Shown here piece by piece: positions 1 to 11,400 of a stretch of DNA of 64,000 nucleotides. Position numbers and translations under genes: made by a program. The stretch is from Smittia aterrima (Eukaryota; Arthropoda; Insecta; Diptera; Chironomidae): contig CP093831.1 in the NCBI GenBank assembly GCA_033063855.1, positions 6,634,001 through 6,698,000 on the forward strand, in the 5' to 3' direction. Positions within the stretch are counted from its first letter, which is position 1; each line of letters starts with the position of its first letter. The notes beneath the pieces were generated by a model. It saw only the letters and a list, made by a program, of their open reading frames with translations. It was not told the origin of the DNA and did no database searches.

Positions 1-1
1 A

Positions 2-325
2 GGATCTACAAATGTTCCAAGAGGAGATCTCGAAGTCGCATTTTTACGAATCGTCAGCGATGAGAACTGCGCTGTTAACTATCCCAATCGAAATTCAAGT
101 GCTTTCTTCTGCGCTTTCGACGCAGTTGAACGAAATGATTTTTGTGCCGAAGACCGTGGAAGTGGATTCACTGTGATTAGCCGAGGACAGGAATTCCTTG
201 TTGGAATTGCAATCGAAGGAGTTTGTAATCCAGCTCAACATGTTCGACCATCCGCTTTCATAAACCTTGATCATTTTCGAGAACTCATCAACAACATTAT
301 CGAGGGAATTCAAAATGCAACGTAA
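2..325 (+). CDS. Serine-protease homolog, C-terminal part (5' partial)
   Basis: The reading frame is open from the window edge to TAA at 323-325, about 107 codons. It resembles the C-terminal third of a chymotrypsin-fold S1 domain: cysteines at the expected spacing, then CAEDRGSGF where active enzymes carry GDSGGP, then VGIAIEGVCNP and a closing FINLDHFRELI helix. Aligning the Asp of the motif puts Arg or Gly at the catalytic Ser195 position, so this is probably a secreted non-catalytic homolog (SPH) acting as a cofactor or binding protein. That role is inferred from family knowledge. The N-terminus, signal peptide and any CLIP domain lie outside the window. An AATAAA follows at 395-400. Confidence 0.7.
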   Translation, partial: GSTNVPRGDLEVAFLRIVSDENCAVNYPNRNSSAFFCAFDAVERNDFCAEDRGSGFTVISRGQEFLVGIAIEGVCNPAQHVRPSAFINLDHFRELINNIIEGIQNAT

Positions 326-394
326 AAGTGTTGTTGAGTCATGCGAGCTGATGAATTTTATTAATTATGAAGTGAATCATTTTATATGAGACAG

Positions 395-400
395 AATAAA
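395..400 (+). terminator. Poly(A) signal of the serine-protease homolog
   Basis: Canonical AATAAA 70 nt after the stop codon. Confidence 0.5.
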
Positions 401-1572
401 ACGAAAAGCAAAGAGGATTAATTATTTTTTTTATCACAAATGATAAAAATAATTTTGTGAACGTTCGAAAATTCCGTCAAATGAGAATTTTATTTTCTTT
501 ACAAGAATCGTTTTTTAAAATATTTTCTTTAAAATTCAACAGGTTTTGTAACAAATCAACAGGAAACTTTCCCAGAGCTTTCTCATTCGAACGAAACACG
601 TGAAAATCGAACGAATCTTTCTCTGTTTACATTTGTTTGCGCATGTTCGAGCGGAAAGGATAATTTCTCTTTTGACGAAAGCTCACTTCGAGTGGTGACG
701 TGACCGAGTTCACAACGAAAAACGAAAAAGCTCTCGGGGAAAGACTTAAAATTATAAATTAGTGAATTTCGGTTTCTAAAATGTAATTAAAACATTAAAA
801 TTATCTTCATAATGTGTGACGCATTCTGAAAAATTGTAGCAAAACTTGGAATATTGCGATTGAGTTGTGGAAAACTTGAAGTGAAAGATTTTCTAGGTGG
901 ATCCTTGAAAAAATTCATTTTCACTGCGAAAAAAGACGAAAATTGCCGTCAATCGATTCGCAATAACTTTCCTCGTGTTCTAACTTCATGATTCTCAAAG
1001 GCTTTCTTAAAATATTCTCGAAATTTAAAGCTTTTCACAAAAGTTTCTGAAAATCAATAACGGTTACGTTAGATGAGGGAAATACTGCATTGCCATAGAA
1101 AGAAAATTATCGATTTTTCTCTTTTCATGTTCGTGTTTCCATGTTAAGAGAGAACTTGACGGCAGCCAGAATTCTCGAATGATTTTCATTCACAAATTAA
1201 GAAGGTTCGGCATAAAACTTTGTTTTGTCGATGTTTGCTTGGCTTGAGACGAGTGACACTGAACTTCAATTTTATAATTGAAAGCTCTCTTTCACTTCTT
1301 TGCGTTTAGTTTCAATTTCAAAAATGTTTCTTTCAATTTTTTAAGACGAGCGAAAATAATCGTTCGTCACTTTTTATTCGACCACCGAACAGATAACATT
1401 AAATAAAGTAAATATAATCAACATCTTTTTTGACCTCTCGCGTTATCTAACGAGCAATACTTTGAGAATTAAAAAGCAAAAACCTTTAAAACTTCTCTTT
1501 GATTAGGATCAATCTTCATTGATTTCGTCGAAGCAACTTATTGATTAAAACACTAAGACTAAAGAACGAACA
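401..1572. other. Intergenic spacer and 5' region of the first TipE-like gene
   Basis: AT-rich, no exon supported. It must contain the promoter and 5' UTR of the gene starting at 1573, but I see no clear TATA box or initiator. Confidence 0.5.
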
Positions 1573-2922
1573 ATGGGAAGGAAAAAGCAAGTAGCGGAAG
1601 AGGATTTGATAATCCCAAAGCAAGATGGTCGCATATGCGGGACAATTTGCATTTGTCAAATGACTTTGGTGCTTTCATGTGTTGCGATTGTTTATTTAAC
1701 TGTCGCAGTTTATATGCCTGCTCACAGAGCGTTTGGATCTGAAATTGTTGAAACACCCGTCATGTGCACCACTACGAAAGCCGCGCTCAAAGATAGTTGC
1801 GATTGGGGTTCGTGCGGCGAGTGGTGTCTTTCGAAAGGCACTGGAGCTTGTCTCCAAATCTTTGTGAATCTCCGTCGAAATGGGAGTTCCTTACTCTTCG
1901 GGAACTGCACAAATTCTGCAAATAAAACTTGCTATGGCATTGACATTGAGACGGCGAAGAACTTCACTTGCATCAAGGATGAATGCAAGAACCTCACGGG
2001 AATCTTCAATTGCACAAAAGGAGTTTGTCATAACATAACCGACGCGTTCAAGTGCGAATTTCACAACAGCGATCCTGAAATGAAGTGTTCGGGACGACGT
2101 GGCAAAGTCACATGCATGGAAATTCACGGGATGTTCAATTGTACGCGAGGAGCTTGTGAGAAGATAAAAGCTCCGTATAACTGCGAACGACGCTGCTTAG
2201 ACATTCCGACGCGACTTAAAAACATAATTCTGTTCAGTGGAGATAAAGTTCAAATGTCGAGGTGTGCAATAGCTTATAATCTCTCGACAACTGATCCGGA
2301 AAGTAATCGAACGGATGTGACAAAGACAGAAGTTTGGAATGATTCTGAGGCGAATATTCTTATGGCTTCGTGTTTCTTTACACGACACACTTCAGAAGGA
2401 TTGGAAGCTCATGATTGCGTTAATGGATCTGTTCTCGTGAATAAAACACTCGGCGACTTTACAAACTTCACTTACCTCTCGTACTTGCATTATGCTGAAG
2501 CAGTTCTTGTTCCTCAAATTGCGCCGCTTGATGCTGACTTAACGATTTCCAATGACTCAAAGCTGATGATTAACCTTGAAGGTTGTGTGAATACTCTTCG
2601 TGACGAATGTAAAGAGTTCTTCAGAGTTTTTGCAAAAGATGGATCGGATCACAATGCTCGCGCTCGCTTTCCTTGCTTTTACTCGGAGCTCAAAACGGAT
2701 TACGCAGTTGTACGCTTCGACTTAGAAACAGAATACAAACAATTCATGTTCTCATTTCTATTACCAACCGTCCTACTTGTCGTCTCTTGTTTCACGCTTA
2801 TTCTATGTCAACGTTCTGTTGTGGTTGGCGATGATTCAAAGATGCGCTTTAAATGCTTCGCAACTGAAGAGACTGGTCAGCCCAACATGGGCCACCATCA
2901 CGACAGCGGAGACGCTCTCTGA
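1573..2922 (+). CDS. TipE-family sodium-channel auxiliary subunit with Cys-rich loop (Teh3/Teh4-like)
   Basis: Intact 449-residue protein in one coding exon; the start has a good ACAATGGG context. Topology is two membrane spans: TM1 around residues 21-49 and TM2 around 391-412 (FLLPTVLLVVSCFTLILC), with a large glycosylated extracellular loop carrying about 15 N-x-S/T sites. The family pattern CDWGSCGEWC follows TM1, and GCVNTL...C...FPCFYS precedes TM2. The loop also holds tandem Cys units of the form FNCTKGVC...FKC, reminiscent of the EGF-like insertion I recall in Drosophila Teh3; the exact ortholog is uncertain. TipE proteins modulate para-type voltage-gated sodium channels in neurons. 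The next gene downstream is a second family member on the same strand. A canonical intron lies just after the stop and an in-frame extension exists (see findings). Confidence 0.85.
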   Translation: MGRKKQVAEEDLIIPKQDGRICGTICICQMTLVLSCVAIVYLTVAVYMPAHRAFGSEIVETPVMCTTTKAALKDSCDWGSCGEWCLSKGTGACLQIFVNLRRNGSSLLFGNCTNSANKTCYGIDIETAKNFTCIKDECKNLTGIFNCTKGVCHNITDAFKCEFHNSDPEMKCSGRRGKVTCMEIHGMFNCTRGACEKIKAPYNCERRCLDIPTRLKNIILFSGDKVQMSRCAIAYNLSTTDPESNRTDVTKTEVWNDSEANILMASCFFTRHTSEGLEAHDCVNGSVLVNKTLGDFTNFTYLSYLHYAEAVLVPQIAPLDADLTISNDSKLMINLEGCVNTLRDECKEFFRVFAKDGSDHNARARFPCFYSELKTDYAVVRFDLETEYKQFMFSFLLPTVLLVVSCFTLILCQRSVVVGDDSKMRFKCFATEETGQPNMGHHHDSGDAL

Positions 2923-2932
2923 GATCCATCAC

Positions 2933-2991
2933 GTGAGTTCTCTTGTTCAATCGGCAAAAGCTTGCAAAGATTATTTCTTTGTTTCTTTCAG
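2933..2991 (+). other. Likely intron immediately 3' of the TipE-like stop codon
   Basis: A GTGAGT donor at 2933 and a pyrimidine-rich TTTCTTTCAG acceptor ending at 2991 define a 59-nt intron of the size used elsewhere in the window. It begins 10 nt after the TGA at 2920-2922. Joined in frame, the sequence stays open from 2923 to the next TGA at 3045-3047. Confidence 0.6.
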
Positions 2992-3047
2992 GCATTCCCC
3001 TTCTGCAGGATGATACTCATCAACCGGGTGTTTTCTCACTGCAATGA

Positions 3048-3702
3048 ATTGTTTTCAACTGCGAACCTTTAAACTTCTTTTCCACGTTCCCAACAAATAT
3101 TTCGAGAAATACACAAAGAAAGACAAAATTTCCCTTTTCATCGCTTCGGAAAAATTTCCAACGAATGTCGCCAAACGCCAGTCAATTTTATAGAAAACAA
3201 ATATCGAAACGGCAAGTTTCCACAAACACTTCATCACATCCATATTTCAAGTTTGTACACAGATTTTTCATCTTCTGTATTCGGGTATGAAGCAAAACTA
3301 CGCTTAAGCTGAATCGCTCTTTCTGTTCTCGAGGGTTTTCCACAAGTTTATTTAACTCGATTTTCGTTGTAAACCCAGAGAACAGAAAAAATGTTCTTCG
3401 GTTTATGCAAATCGCAGTCGAGATACAATAAATCTCTCGATTGAGATGAAATAATGTTCGTTCCTTCTTAATTCCTTTAAAGATTACTTAAGACATTAAA
3501 ACAACATTAAAAGGAAGTTTAAAAAAAAAACATTAAAAAGGTGGAATGCGTGAATAAAATCCAAAATCTAAATTACTCGCCGACAAACAAAAATATTAAT
3601 TCGAAAGACGCCACAAAACTTATAAAACTTAAGTTAGAGAAAAGTGAAATCTTAGATAAATTCCGATAGACTTTTTTTCAATTTAAACGACTTAAGTTCA
3701 TC
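3048..3702. other. 3' UTR of first TipE-like gene and spacer
   Basis: Non-coding AT-rich stretch. A canonical AATAAA at 3427-3432 is a plausible poly(A) signal. The 5' UTR of the next gene occupies the last part. Confidence 0.5.
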
Positions 3703-5159
3703 ATGCGGTCAGTAGATGATAATCGATCAAGCTCGAGCACACTTTCTGCCGCTCCGAGTTTGTCGAATAGTAAAATTAGCTTGGGCGCAACGAGTCAATG
3801 CTCACAAAAATCAACATGCTCACAGAAGTCGCACGTGTCAGCGGAACGGCCATTGACACGTGAAGAGATCATCGCTGCCTATTTGGAGAAGGCAAAGTGG
3901 TACACATCAGTTTGCTTGGGTAAGCTAAACTTAAAAGATTAAAAAGAAAATTGAAAAATAATTTTTCTCTTTGTTTTGATAGGAACAACTGCAATTCTTT
4001 CAGTCTTCGCCTTTCTGTTTCTGATTCCTTTCGTGGTCGATCCAGCGATTAGTGCAATAACAGCCGATTTCGATCCAGGTAAGAACTTGGAGAATAAATT
4101 GTGAATTTAAAAGCTTACGATTTGATTTTAGAGCCTGTCACATGCGTTGTAAGTGATCACACTTATAGCGAGGGAATAAAAAACTGCACATGGAGTAGCT
4201 GCCGAGAAGGTGAGAGCAAGATATAACTCACAGATCAAAACTAATTTCTTTTGATGTCTCAAGGCTGCACAACAGCACAAACCAGATGCCATCAACTCAC
4301 AGTTAATTACACAAAAGTTCCATACAAGAACTGGGTGAAATCGCCTGTTGATCTTGAACTTGTGGACTGGGATGTCGCTGACACAAAATTCTTAATCAAC
4401 ACTGAAGGCTGCGGTTATCCGAATCTTGGTGTGAACTGCAGTATTTTTGCTAAACAATACGGGTAAGCCTCAAATCAAACTAATGAACCTTTTGGTAAAT
4501 TTCATAAACTTTCAGCTACGAAAATGTTCGAGTCACAACCTTCCCTTGCTACTACAGTCGAGCATTTAATCAAATTGTGGTCGCTCGCTATTCGTGGGAT
4601 GATAATTTAAAGCATCGTAAGTTACTTAAATGTCAAGTGAGGACGAAAACTTATAAACTCATCTTTCAGTTATCCTTTCAATTATCATTCCAAACGTGCT
4701 ATTCGCTGTAAGCATCGGCGTTCTCTCTTATTGGTATTGCCCATGTTGTGATAAAGCTTGCCACAAGAATCCTCGCGTCTATGCTGAATTTCCAACCGCT
4801 AAAGAAAAGTAAGTAAAACGCTTCTCTCGCTCAATTGCCTCATGCATCCAAACAAACGTTTACCATATTTTATGTTGCTTCTTAATTACGAAAACACTTT
4901 CCACTCGATCCCCTGAAATTGGTTTACACTGTCCAGTTAGTTTGACTTAGTTTTGATGCACAGAAGGAACTTTCACTTAAACTTTGCAATCTGTAAACTT
5001 TTCTAAACTCGCCCATTTCTCAAACATTTTCCACTTCATTTCCATGTCGTTCGTTTCTTCTTTTAATATTTCTTTTCTTATCATTTCTCGGTGGCATTTT
5101 TTTATAGCAAACTATTAGTAAATTGCAGTGACGAAGAAGAGGCTGACGACGAGTACTAA
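3703..5159 (+). CDS. TipE-family sodium-channel auxiliary subunit, second tandem copy (Teh1/Teh2-like)
   Basis: Seven exons are reconstructed from GT-AG sites with consistent phases: 3703-3919, 3983-4078, 4132-4209, 4264-4462, 4516-4616, 4670-4808, 5108-5159, giving 293 residues. A Ser-rich cytoplasmic N-terminus is followed by TM1 (VFAFLFLIPFVVDPAI), the family block CTWSSCREGC, an extracellular loop with GCGYPNLGVNC and FPCYYS, and TM2 (IIIPNVLFAVSIGVLSYWY). A CPCC cluster and an acidic tail (DEEEADDEY) follow. This is the standard short TipE-homolog architecture, expected to modulate para-type sodium channels. The last exon has two in-frame acceptors 21 nt apart. If the last intron is retained, translation stops at 4812 after K-E-K, removing the acidic tail. 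AATAAA at 5272-5277 may be the poly(A) signal. Confidence 0.85.
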
Positions 5160-6505
5160 ATTTATTGCAATTAGTGAACGAACTCACACTTTACGGAAGT
5201 TTTCCTTTTATTTAGTGTCTTTGATCTTTGAGAAGAAATCAAAGAGAAATCTTGCAACTTTTTGCATGAAAAATAAATTTTCCAATCAAAAGTTTTCTTA
5301 CTTAATCAAACTAGCGAAAGAAATTAAATTGCAAGACGAAGATTGTAAAAATTAAAAAGAATCTTTAGATAGGCCAGCGAAACTCAATAATTATGCAAAG
5401 TTTTTAAGTTTGTTATGAGCTTTGTAAATATTGTAAATATATTGCACAATTAAACCAAAAAAACGAAGATCTTATTTCAAGCTTTATTAGATTCGCTTAC
5501 TTATTTTAAGTTTCTTCGCACGAGGATGTTTGTGAGCTACGCTCGATCGTTGTTTGGAGGAATGAAGCTTTCACCGAGCGCATCGATTCGTTCGTAGCTT
5601 ACAAAATGCTAAAGCACATTTTTCTGTGATTCCAATTTAACCAAAGCAATAAGCTTATATCCAATGCTCTTCAAGAACTGAGCTTTTTTTTATTGACAAC
5701 TTTAGCACTTTCAACTTCTCTTTAAACGACACAATTTTTTGATCCTGCAATATTTTATTACGAAAATCTTTCCTTCAGAAAAATCGATTCATGGAAAATT
5801 GACTATTGCGAGTCCGAATCCGAAGAGTCCATCAACAAGCTTTAAAAAAAATCTTAATGTTTTATTTTTTCAACAATTATTTTGAGCCTACGTGAGTCAC
5901 GAATTAAAGTTGCTTTAAAAAATTTGTAAGCTAAACAAGAGAAAACATTTGCACTTTGAAGTCAAATCTTCGTTTTTGAAACTTGAAATATGAAAATGAA
6001 AAATCATGTTGGAAATGATATTTTTGTGATTTAAAGATAATAAATGAAATCTTTTATGCTTGAACTAGTTTTCGAAGTTTTTCGATTTGTTTTTCAGGTG
6101 AAATTTCTGTTGAGATAAGCAAGGGTTGGTTTTGGAGGGTCGTCGAACAATTAAAAAGATTTGATTTCAACTTTGAACCATTTATTAAAAACTGAAATTA
6201 TAAAAATTCATCAACACTTAAAGGATTATCTACTTATACAGTAATTTGATTGATTGTGTTTTAAATAAATTAATGTGATGGGTTTATCCCTGACATTTGT
6301 CATTAGATGCAGGTAATGGAAGGAATAATTAAATAACTTTGAAAGCTTCACTTTAATCTAACTCCAAAGTCAGGGTTAAGTTAATCCTGTTTTAAAAACA
6401 GTAAAATCGGAAAGTTTATTTCACTTCACTGCTTTCTGATTGTTTTCAATGAAACGGAAGAAGACTCGTGAACCATGAAAATAATTTTTTAGGTTGCAGC
6501 TTTTG
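5160..6505. other. Convergent 3' UTRs of the second TipE-like gene (+) and ERO1 (-)
   Basis: No exon supported. A minus-strand AATAAA (TTTATT at 6415-6420) lies 86 nt beyond the ERO1 stop. The middle is AT-rich without recognisable elements. Confidence 0.5.
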
Positions 6506-8206
6506 TTATCTCAGCTGGTTTCTGAATAATTCCAATGAATGAATGCTGTTCGAAAGTCTGTTAAGAAAGAAAAGAAACGTGAGGACTTCAGATCAAACAA
6601 TCATGTGATAAACGTACCTTCCGAAAGCGTTGAACAGTGAAACAATCTCTGTTCGCCTTAATTTGAACTGTGGCTTCTTTGGATCACTCAACATTATGAA
6701 ATTGTTATTTTCCACGTCATGCTCAAATTTTCCAGAGAAGAGAATTTTCAGGGCGGTTCCCATCCCTTGAGTTTGCAGCTTTCCCCATAGCCTACACTTA
6801 TCGCAACCTACGCAGTCCATGATTCGAGTAATGTTGATAAACTTTTCACGGAACTCGAATTTAAGTTTGCTCGATCCTCCATTGAACATCGTGCTTTCAT
6901 CGAAATGCGACGGGAACGACTCAATCACGTTAAGAAGATCTTTCACAGCCAGCTGCACTTCTTTGTCGTCTTTATCAAATCCAGTGTAAAATTCTTCATT
7001 TCTTAGAAGTGGCGCGATCTTTGCAATCGCTCGGAGTTCAACAATGTAAGCAAAGTAAAGATTCCTTAGCCAGTGCTCGCCTTGTCCATCCGTCGTTTCA
7101 GGCGCAAATCTTCGTTTAAATTCTTTTAGATTTGGACCCCATATTCCATTTGGAGACGCAAAATGCAAGGAATTCTTCTCGGATTGCAAGTAATTCGCAC
7201 AAAGATGAATGTTGATGCTGGTGTGAAGTCCTGAGACCATTCGGTAGAAAACACGTTCTTCGAGACAGGCATCGCGCAGCGCTTGAGTATTATCGATCAA
7301 CGATGAATACGATGCACGTCGTTTTGAATCCTGTGATTTGAAACAGTTTTCTTGGTAGATTGTTTCCCAAATGCGGTGCGCAGACTTTCCTTGATAGCCA
7401 GTGTATCCTAAAATTGAGAATAAAATAATGAAATAAAATATGAAATAATGAAATCATCGCTTACGTTCAGGATTCAGCAACAAATCAACGTACTCGGCTC
7501 CATCTTGATTGTCATCCAAAATACAAAAATTGTCCAATGCATCATCATACTCTGACCAGCGTTTCAGTTCTTGATGGACTTTGTCGCTAATCGATTTGTT
7601 CAAATAGCCAAGCTCTTTGTTCAAGTCCTCGCTGCATCCAATGTTTTGAACTTCTTTCAGATATTTCTGATGTGGCAGTTCTCCTTTCAGTCCAAGCGGA
7701 ATATCCTTTTCCTCGCACGCCTGAACATTACAAAACTTCATTGCACATTGGAACTCGACATCGCTCCAGAAAGGACATTCGCTGTGAAGGTTTGTTTTAT
7801 AGAAGCGAAAATAATTGTTGGTCAGGAGGCTCTTCAGTCTCGGAAATATTTTCACGTTGTTATAAAAGTCCACAGTGTCAACGTTACAGCTACAGTCGTC
7901 GACATTTCCCTTTAGCTAAAAATATAAAACTGATAAGAAAGCGGAAACAAGAAATGTACGACGCAAGGTACACGTAAATCAATCTTTTGTTATTGCTTTT
8001 GTGTAGTGTTTACGTGTTTTTTTAGAAAGTTTTGCTACTTCTGGAATTCCCCAATATTCTAAATGATATGAATCTCTATTTACCTCGCAGAAACACTGCT
8101 TATCATTAACGTTTGCATTGTCGTCTGGTGTGTGGAAATACGCCTTCGAATCATCGATAATCGCAATATTGAAAAGCAGCAAAAATATTAGAAAAATCGT
8201 CATCAC
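6506..8206 (-). CDS. Ero1L: Endoplasmic reticulum oxidoreductin 1 (ERO1)
   Basis: Four exons: 8084-8206, 7465-7915, 6618-7407, 6506-6557, all phases consistent, 471 residues, normal for the family. ERO1 is the FAD-dependent ER oxidase that reoxidises protein disulfide isomerase using O2. Visible features are an N-terminal signal peptide (residues 1 to about 22), the shuttle pair C98-A-M-K-F-C103, the conserved block YTGYQGKSAHRIW after the second junction, SGLHTSINIHL, and the active-site CxxCxxC (C390, C393, C396) in CVGCDKCRLWGKLQ. These positions nearly match the numbering I recall for human ERO1A. No ER-retention tail is seen; family members are often held by PDI or ERp44. The gene is divergent from REV3 with 234 bp between start codons. 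Confidence 0.95.
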
Positions 8207-8440
8207 ATTGATTTATGATGAAATCCGCTAATTGACTTGTTACACTTTGTTCTTAACTATTGAGGTATCTTAAGTTGATTATACGTGACAGGGATATTGT
8301 AGATTACTTTAATTTAATTATTTTAAGCTCTTCGATGAACGAAACTTTGCAAAATTACATTTCCCCGTACGAGAATCCCCTTTTCGGGGGAACGAGACAA
8401 AACATAAACAAATGATTTTTTGTCTCTTTCCCGCCATAAC
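8207..8440. promoter_or_regulatory. Divergent spacer, probable shared ERO1/REV3 promoter
   Basis: Only 234 bp separate the two start codons, so both promoters and 5' UTRs must fit here or overlap. There is an ACGT core near 8286, and a short inverted repeat CCCCTTTTCGGGG around 8377-8389 close to the REV3 start. Promoter function is inferred from the geometry. Confidence 0.5.
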
Positions 8441-11400
8441 ATGGACGAGAAAAGTGTTTTTTCAATTAAAATTGTGTCTGTAGATTATTACAGTTCTTTC
8501 CCTATTAAAAATCTCGATACGACATACTCGGAATTCAGAAAATGTGCCGTTAAGCAAGTGCCAGTGATCAGAGTCTTTGGAATTACGAAAGACAAAAAGA
8601 AAGTTTGTGCTAATATTCATGGAGTGTTTCCGTATCTTTATATTCCGTGCGCTGAAACGAATCATGACAAAATCAGACAGTTTATGGAAGATCTAGCAGT
8701 TGCTATCGATAGAAGCATCAATGTTTCATTTGGTCAATCGGCTTCGTCAGCTCAACATGTTTTCAGAATTTCTCTCGTCAAAGGAATGTGAGATAACTTG
8801 TTGATTGCAAAAATTTATGAAATTGCTTTAGCCAATTATTTACAGACCTTACTATGGATTTCATCAGACTGAACACCGATTCCTTAGGATCAACTTGTAC
8901 AACCCAAATCTTCTTCGACGTGTTTCTAACTTGCTGCAAGGCGGAGCGATTTTGGGAAAGATTTTACAACCGCACGAGTCACACATTCCTTACATTTTGA
9001 AGTTCTTCATTGACTACAATCTTTTTGGAATGAGCTATCTTCATGTCCCAAAGCAAAGTGTTCATACGAGACTCGTAAATGATAACGAAAGATTCAAGAA
9101 AAAAGCAGTGTCAGAGTTGGAAGTCGACTTCAAAGCCATTCACATTTTAAATCGGTTGATGGATGTCGAAGAAGATTCAAACAAAGCTGCAAATCCTGGG
9201 ATTGAATCGATTTGGGAAGATGAACGATTGAGAAGGAGTTTAATGGATTCAGAAAATGTCCCGCCACTAAAAGCAGCTCCTTCACAAGCTAGAGATAGTC
9301 GAGCAACTGAAAGTGACATTTTCTTTCAAACAATCCTTCGAGAGAAACTTAATGAAAGATCAAATGAATCAAGTATGAGTCAAACAATGATTGAGAATGA
9401 AGGACCAAAAAAGAAATTCAACCTTAGCGAATTTCTTGATGCATCAGGTTATGCTGCAGAGTTTTCACAAAATTCTATTTCAACCAAGTCTAGTCAAACC
9501 AGTTCAAAGTCATTGCTTTCACAAACCATCGGCGATCTTGAGAATCGGTTTCTAAGTTTTACTGAAGAGGATGAAGCTCTTGTGGAGAGTGATGACGACG
9601 TTGATCTTGACAGCACACTTGCTCCCCTTTCTCAATGTCCAGATGAAAAAGCTACAAGCACAGAGCAATCACAAAAAGTTGAAAAAGTTGAATTTGATTC
9701 AGACGAAGAAATGGACTTCAATGAATTGAACATGACTGTTGCTGATCTAGAAATCTTCAGTCAATACGTTCAAGACGACGATGCAGAAACATTTCCTCAG
9801 CTTGATGGTGTTGATGATGAAATGGAAATCAATAAACCTTCAACTTCAAAGAATTTCCTATGTGAACCAGGGCCATCTCGAAGGTTGAGATCATCGACAA
9901 AGGCTTCGGTTAAAAATGAACCTGCATCGCCCTCGAGTAACGTATTAAACAATCAGGAAGTTCAAAACAGTCTCAAAATGTTGGCAGAGCAGTTTAAAGA
10001 ATCTCCAAAACAAGTAAAAGAAGAAGACACTTCTTTACCGTTTGGAAGTGATGACGATGATGAGCTTATCACAAGCATTTACAATAAATCAATGATGCCC
10101 GACGACTTCGAGTCTGAAGACGAGGAAGTGAATATCATTGAAAGCGTGGATTTTAAGTTAGAAGAAAGTGATATGCCAAAAAGTTGCATAATTACTCCAG
10201 CTGTTGGACCACCAGATCCATCCGAAGTCCTAGACAAGCTGAGTGAATTCAATATTCCAAGATGTAGACATCCAACGCCGTTCTACTCAAACCCAAAAGA
10301 TGTAACGAAGAAACTTGAAGTTGGTCATAATATTTTAGAAATTCCTGGGAAGCGACTTTGTGATCTCGAAGATTTCAAAAGTTGCCTAAACTCGTCGAGT
10401 GATTTGAAATCATCAAAAAATCGAAAGAGAATTCGAAATGAAAGTGTTATCTGTCTTTATAAGGATCCTCCAAACTACCATAACGCGGTGAACTGGCTTA
10501 ATGGAAACTCTGATACCAAAGAGTCTCTGCTCAATGAAGAAAGTCCTGTTAAAGAGAAACGAGAAAAAACTTTGCTTGTTCTCGAGCTTGACGAGGATAT
10601 GCAAGATGATCCTGACGCAACACTTGTACCTGCTACTCCACCAACACCTTCAACTCCTGATACCGACGTTGTTCCAAGTTCTCAAGAAAAAAGTTCATCA
10701 TCACTTTCACACTTTATCGAGGATGGTCTGTCTATCGCATTTAGTGCGAAAAAGCAAAGAAGGAAAATGAAGAAAAGTTTCAGTAAAAGATTCCAAGAAA
10801 TTATGAAGTCAAAGGCATCAGCAGAAATGGGGAGTTCATCACCTTCCGATCAAGCTTCTGAAGATTTCTTAAAGTTTTCTGAGTCGAGTGGTAGTAATGA
10901 GAAATCTGAAGAGTTGCATCGAATTTCTCAAACAACTGTCAAGTCATCGGAACAAAATTCATCAGTGATCGTGCAGAATGCTAACATCCAAGAAGATTTA
11001 AGTTTTAATGAAAGTGATTTATCTGGGCCTACATTGAACAACACATACGGGTTCAAAATGAAGCTTGAAAGTCTTCAATCAAATAATGAACACACCGACC
11101 TTACAATTCTCGCTATGGAGCTTCATGTTCAAACGAGAAACGAGCTTAAACCTAATCCAGAGCATGACGCGATTTCAGCAATTTTCTATTCACTCGACGG
11201 ATGTTTTGCTGGTAATGAAGTGAAGAACTTGAATGGAATCATAGCTTGTGTCAATGATAAGTCTTTGAGATACGTGAAAGAAGGAGTTGTTGTTACAATT
11301 GTGAAAACCGAGATGGAAATCTTCGAAGCTTTTTTTCAAAGAATTAGAGATTATGATCCTGATATCTTCGCTGGATATGAGATCGAATCAGCTTCTTGGG

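Noticed and set aside
2777..3013. 78-codon ORF overlapping the TipE-like 3' end
   Set aside because: Out of frame with the membrane protein and it runs through a canonical intron; the post-stop in-frame extension is the better hypothesis.
7571..7977. Plus-strand ORFs of 101-114 codons
   Set aside because: They overlap ERO1 exon 2 antisense, and the ERO1 frame explains the sequence.
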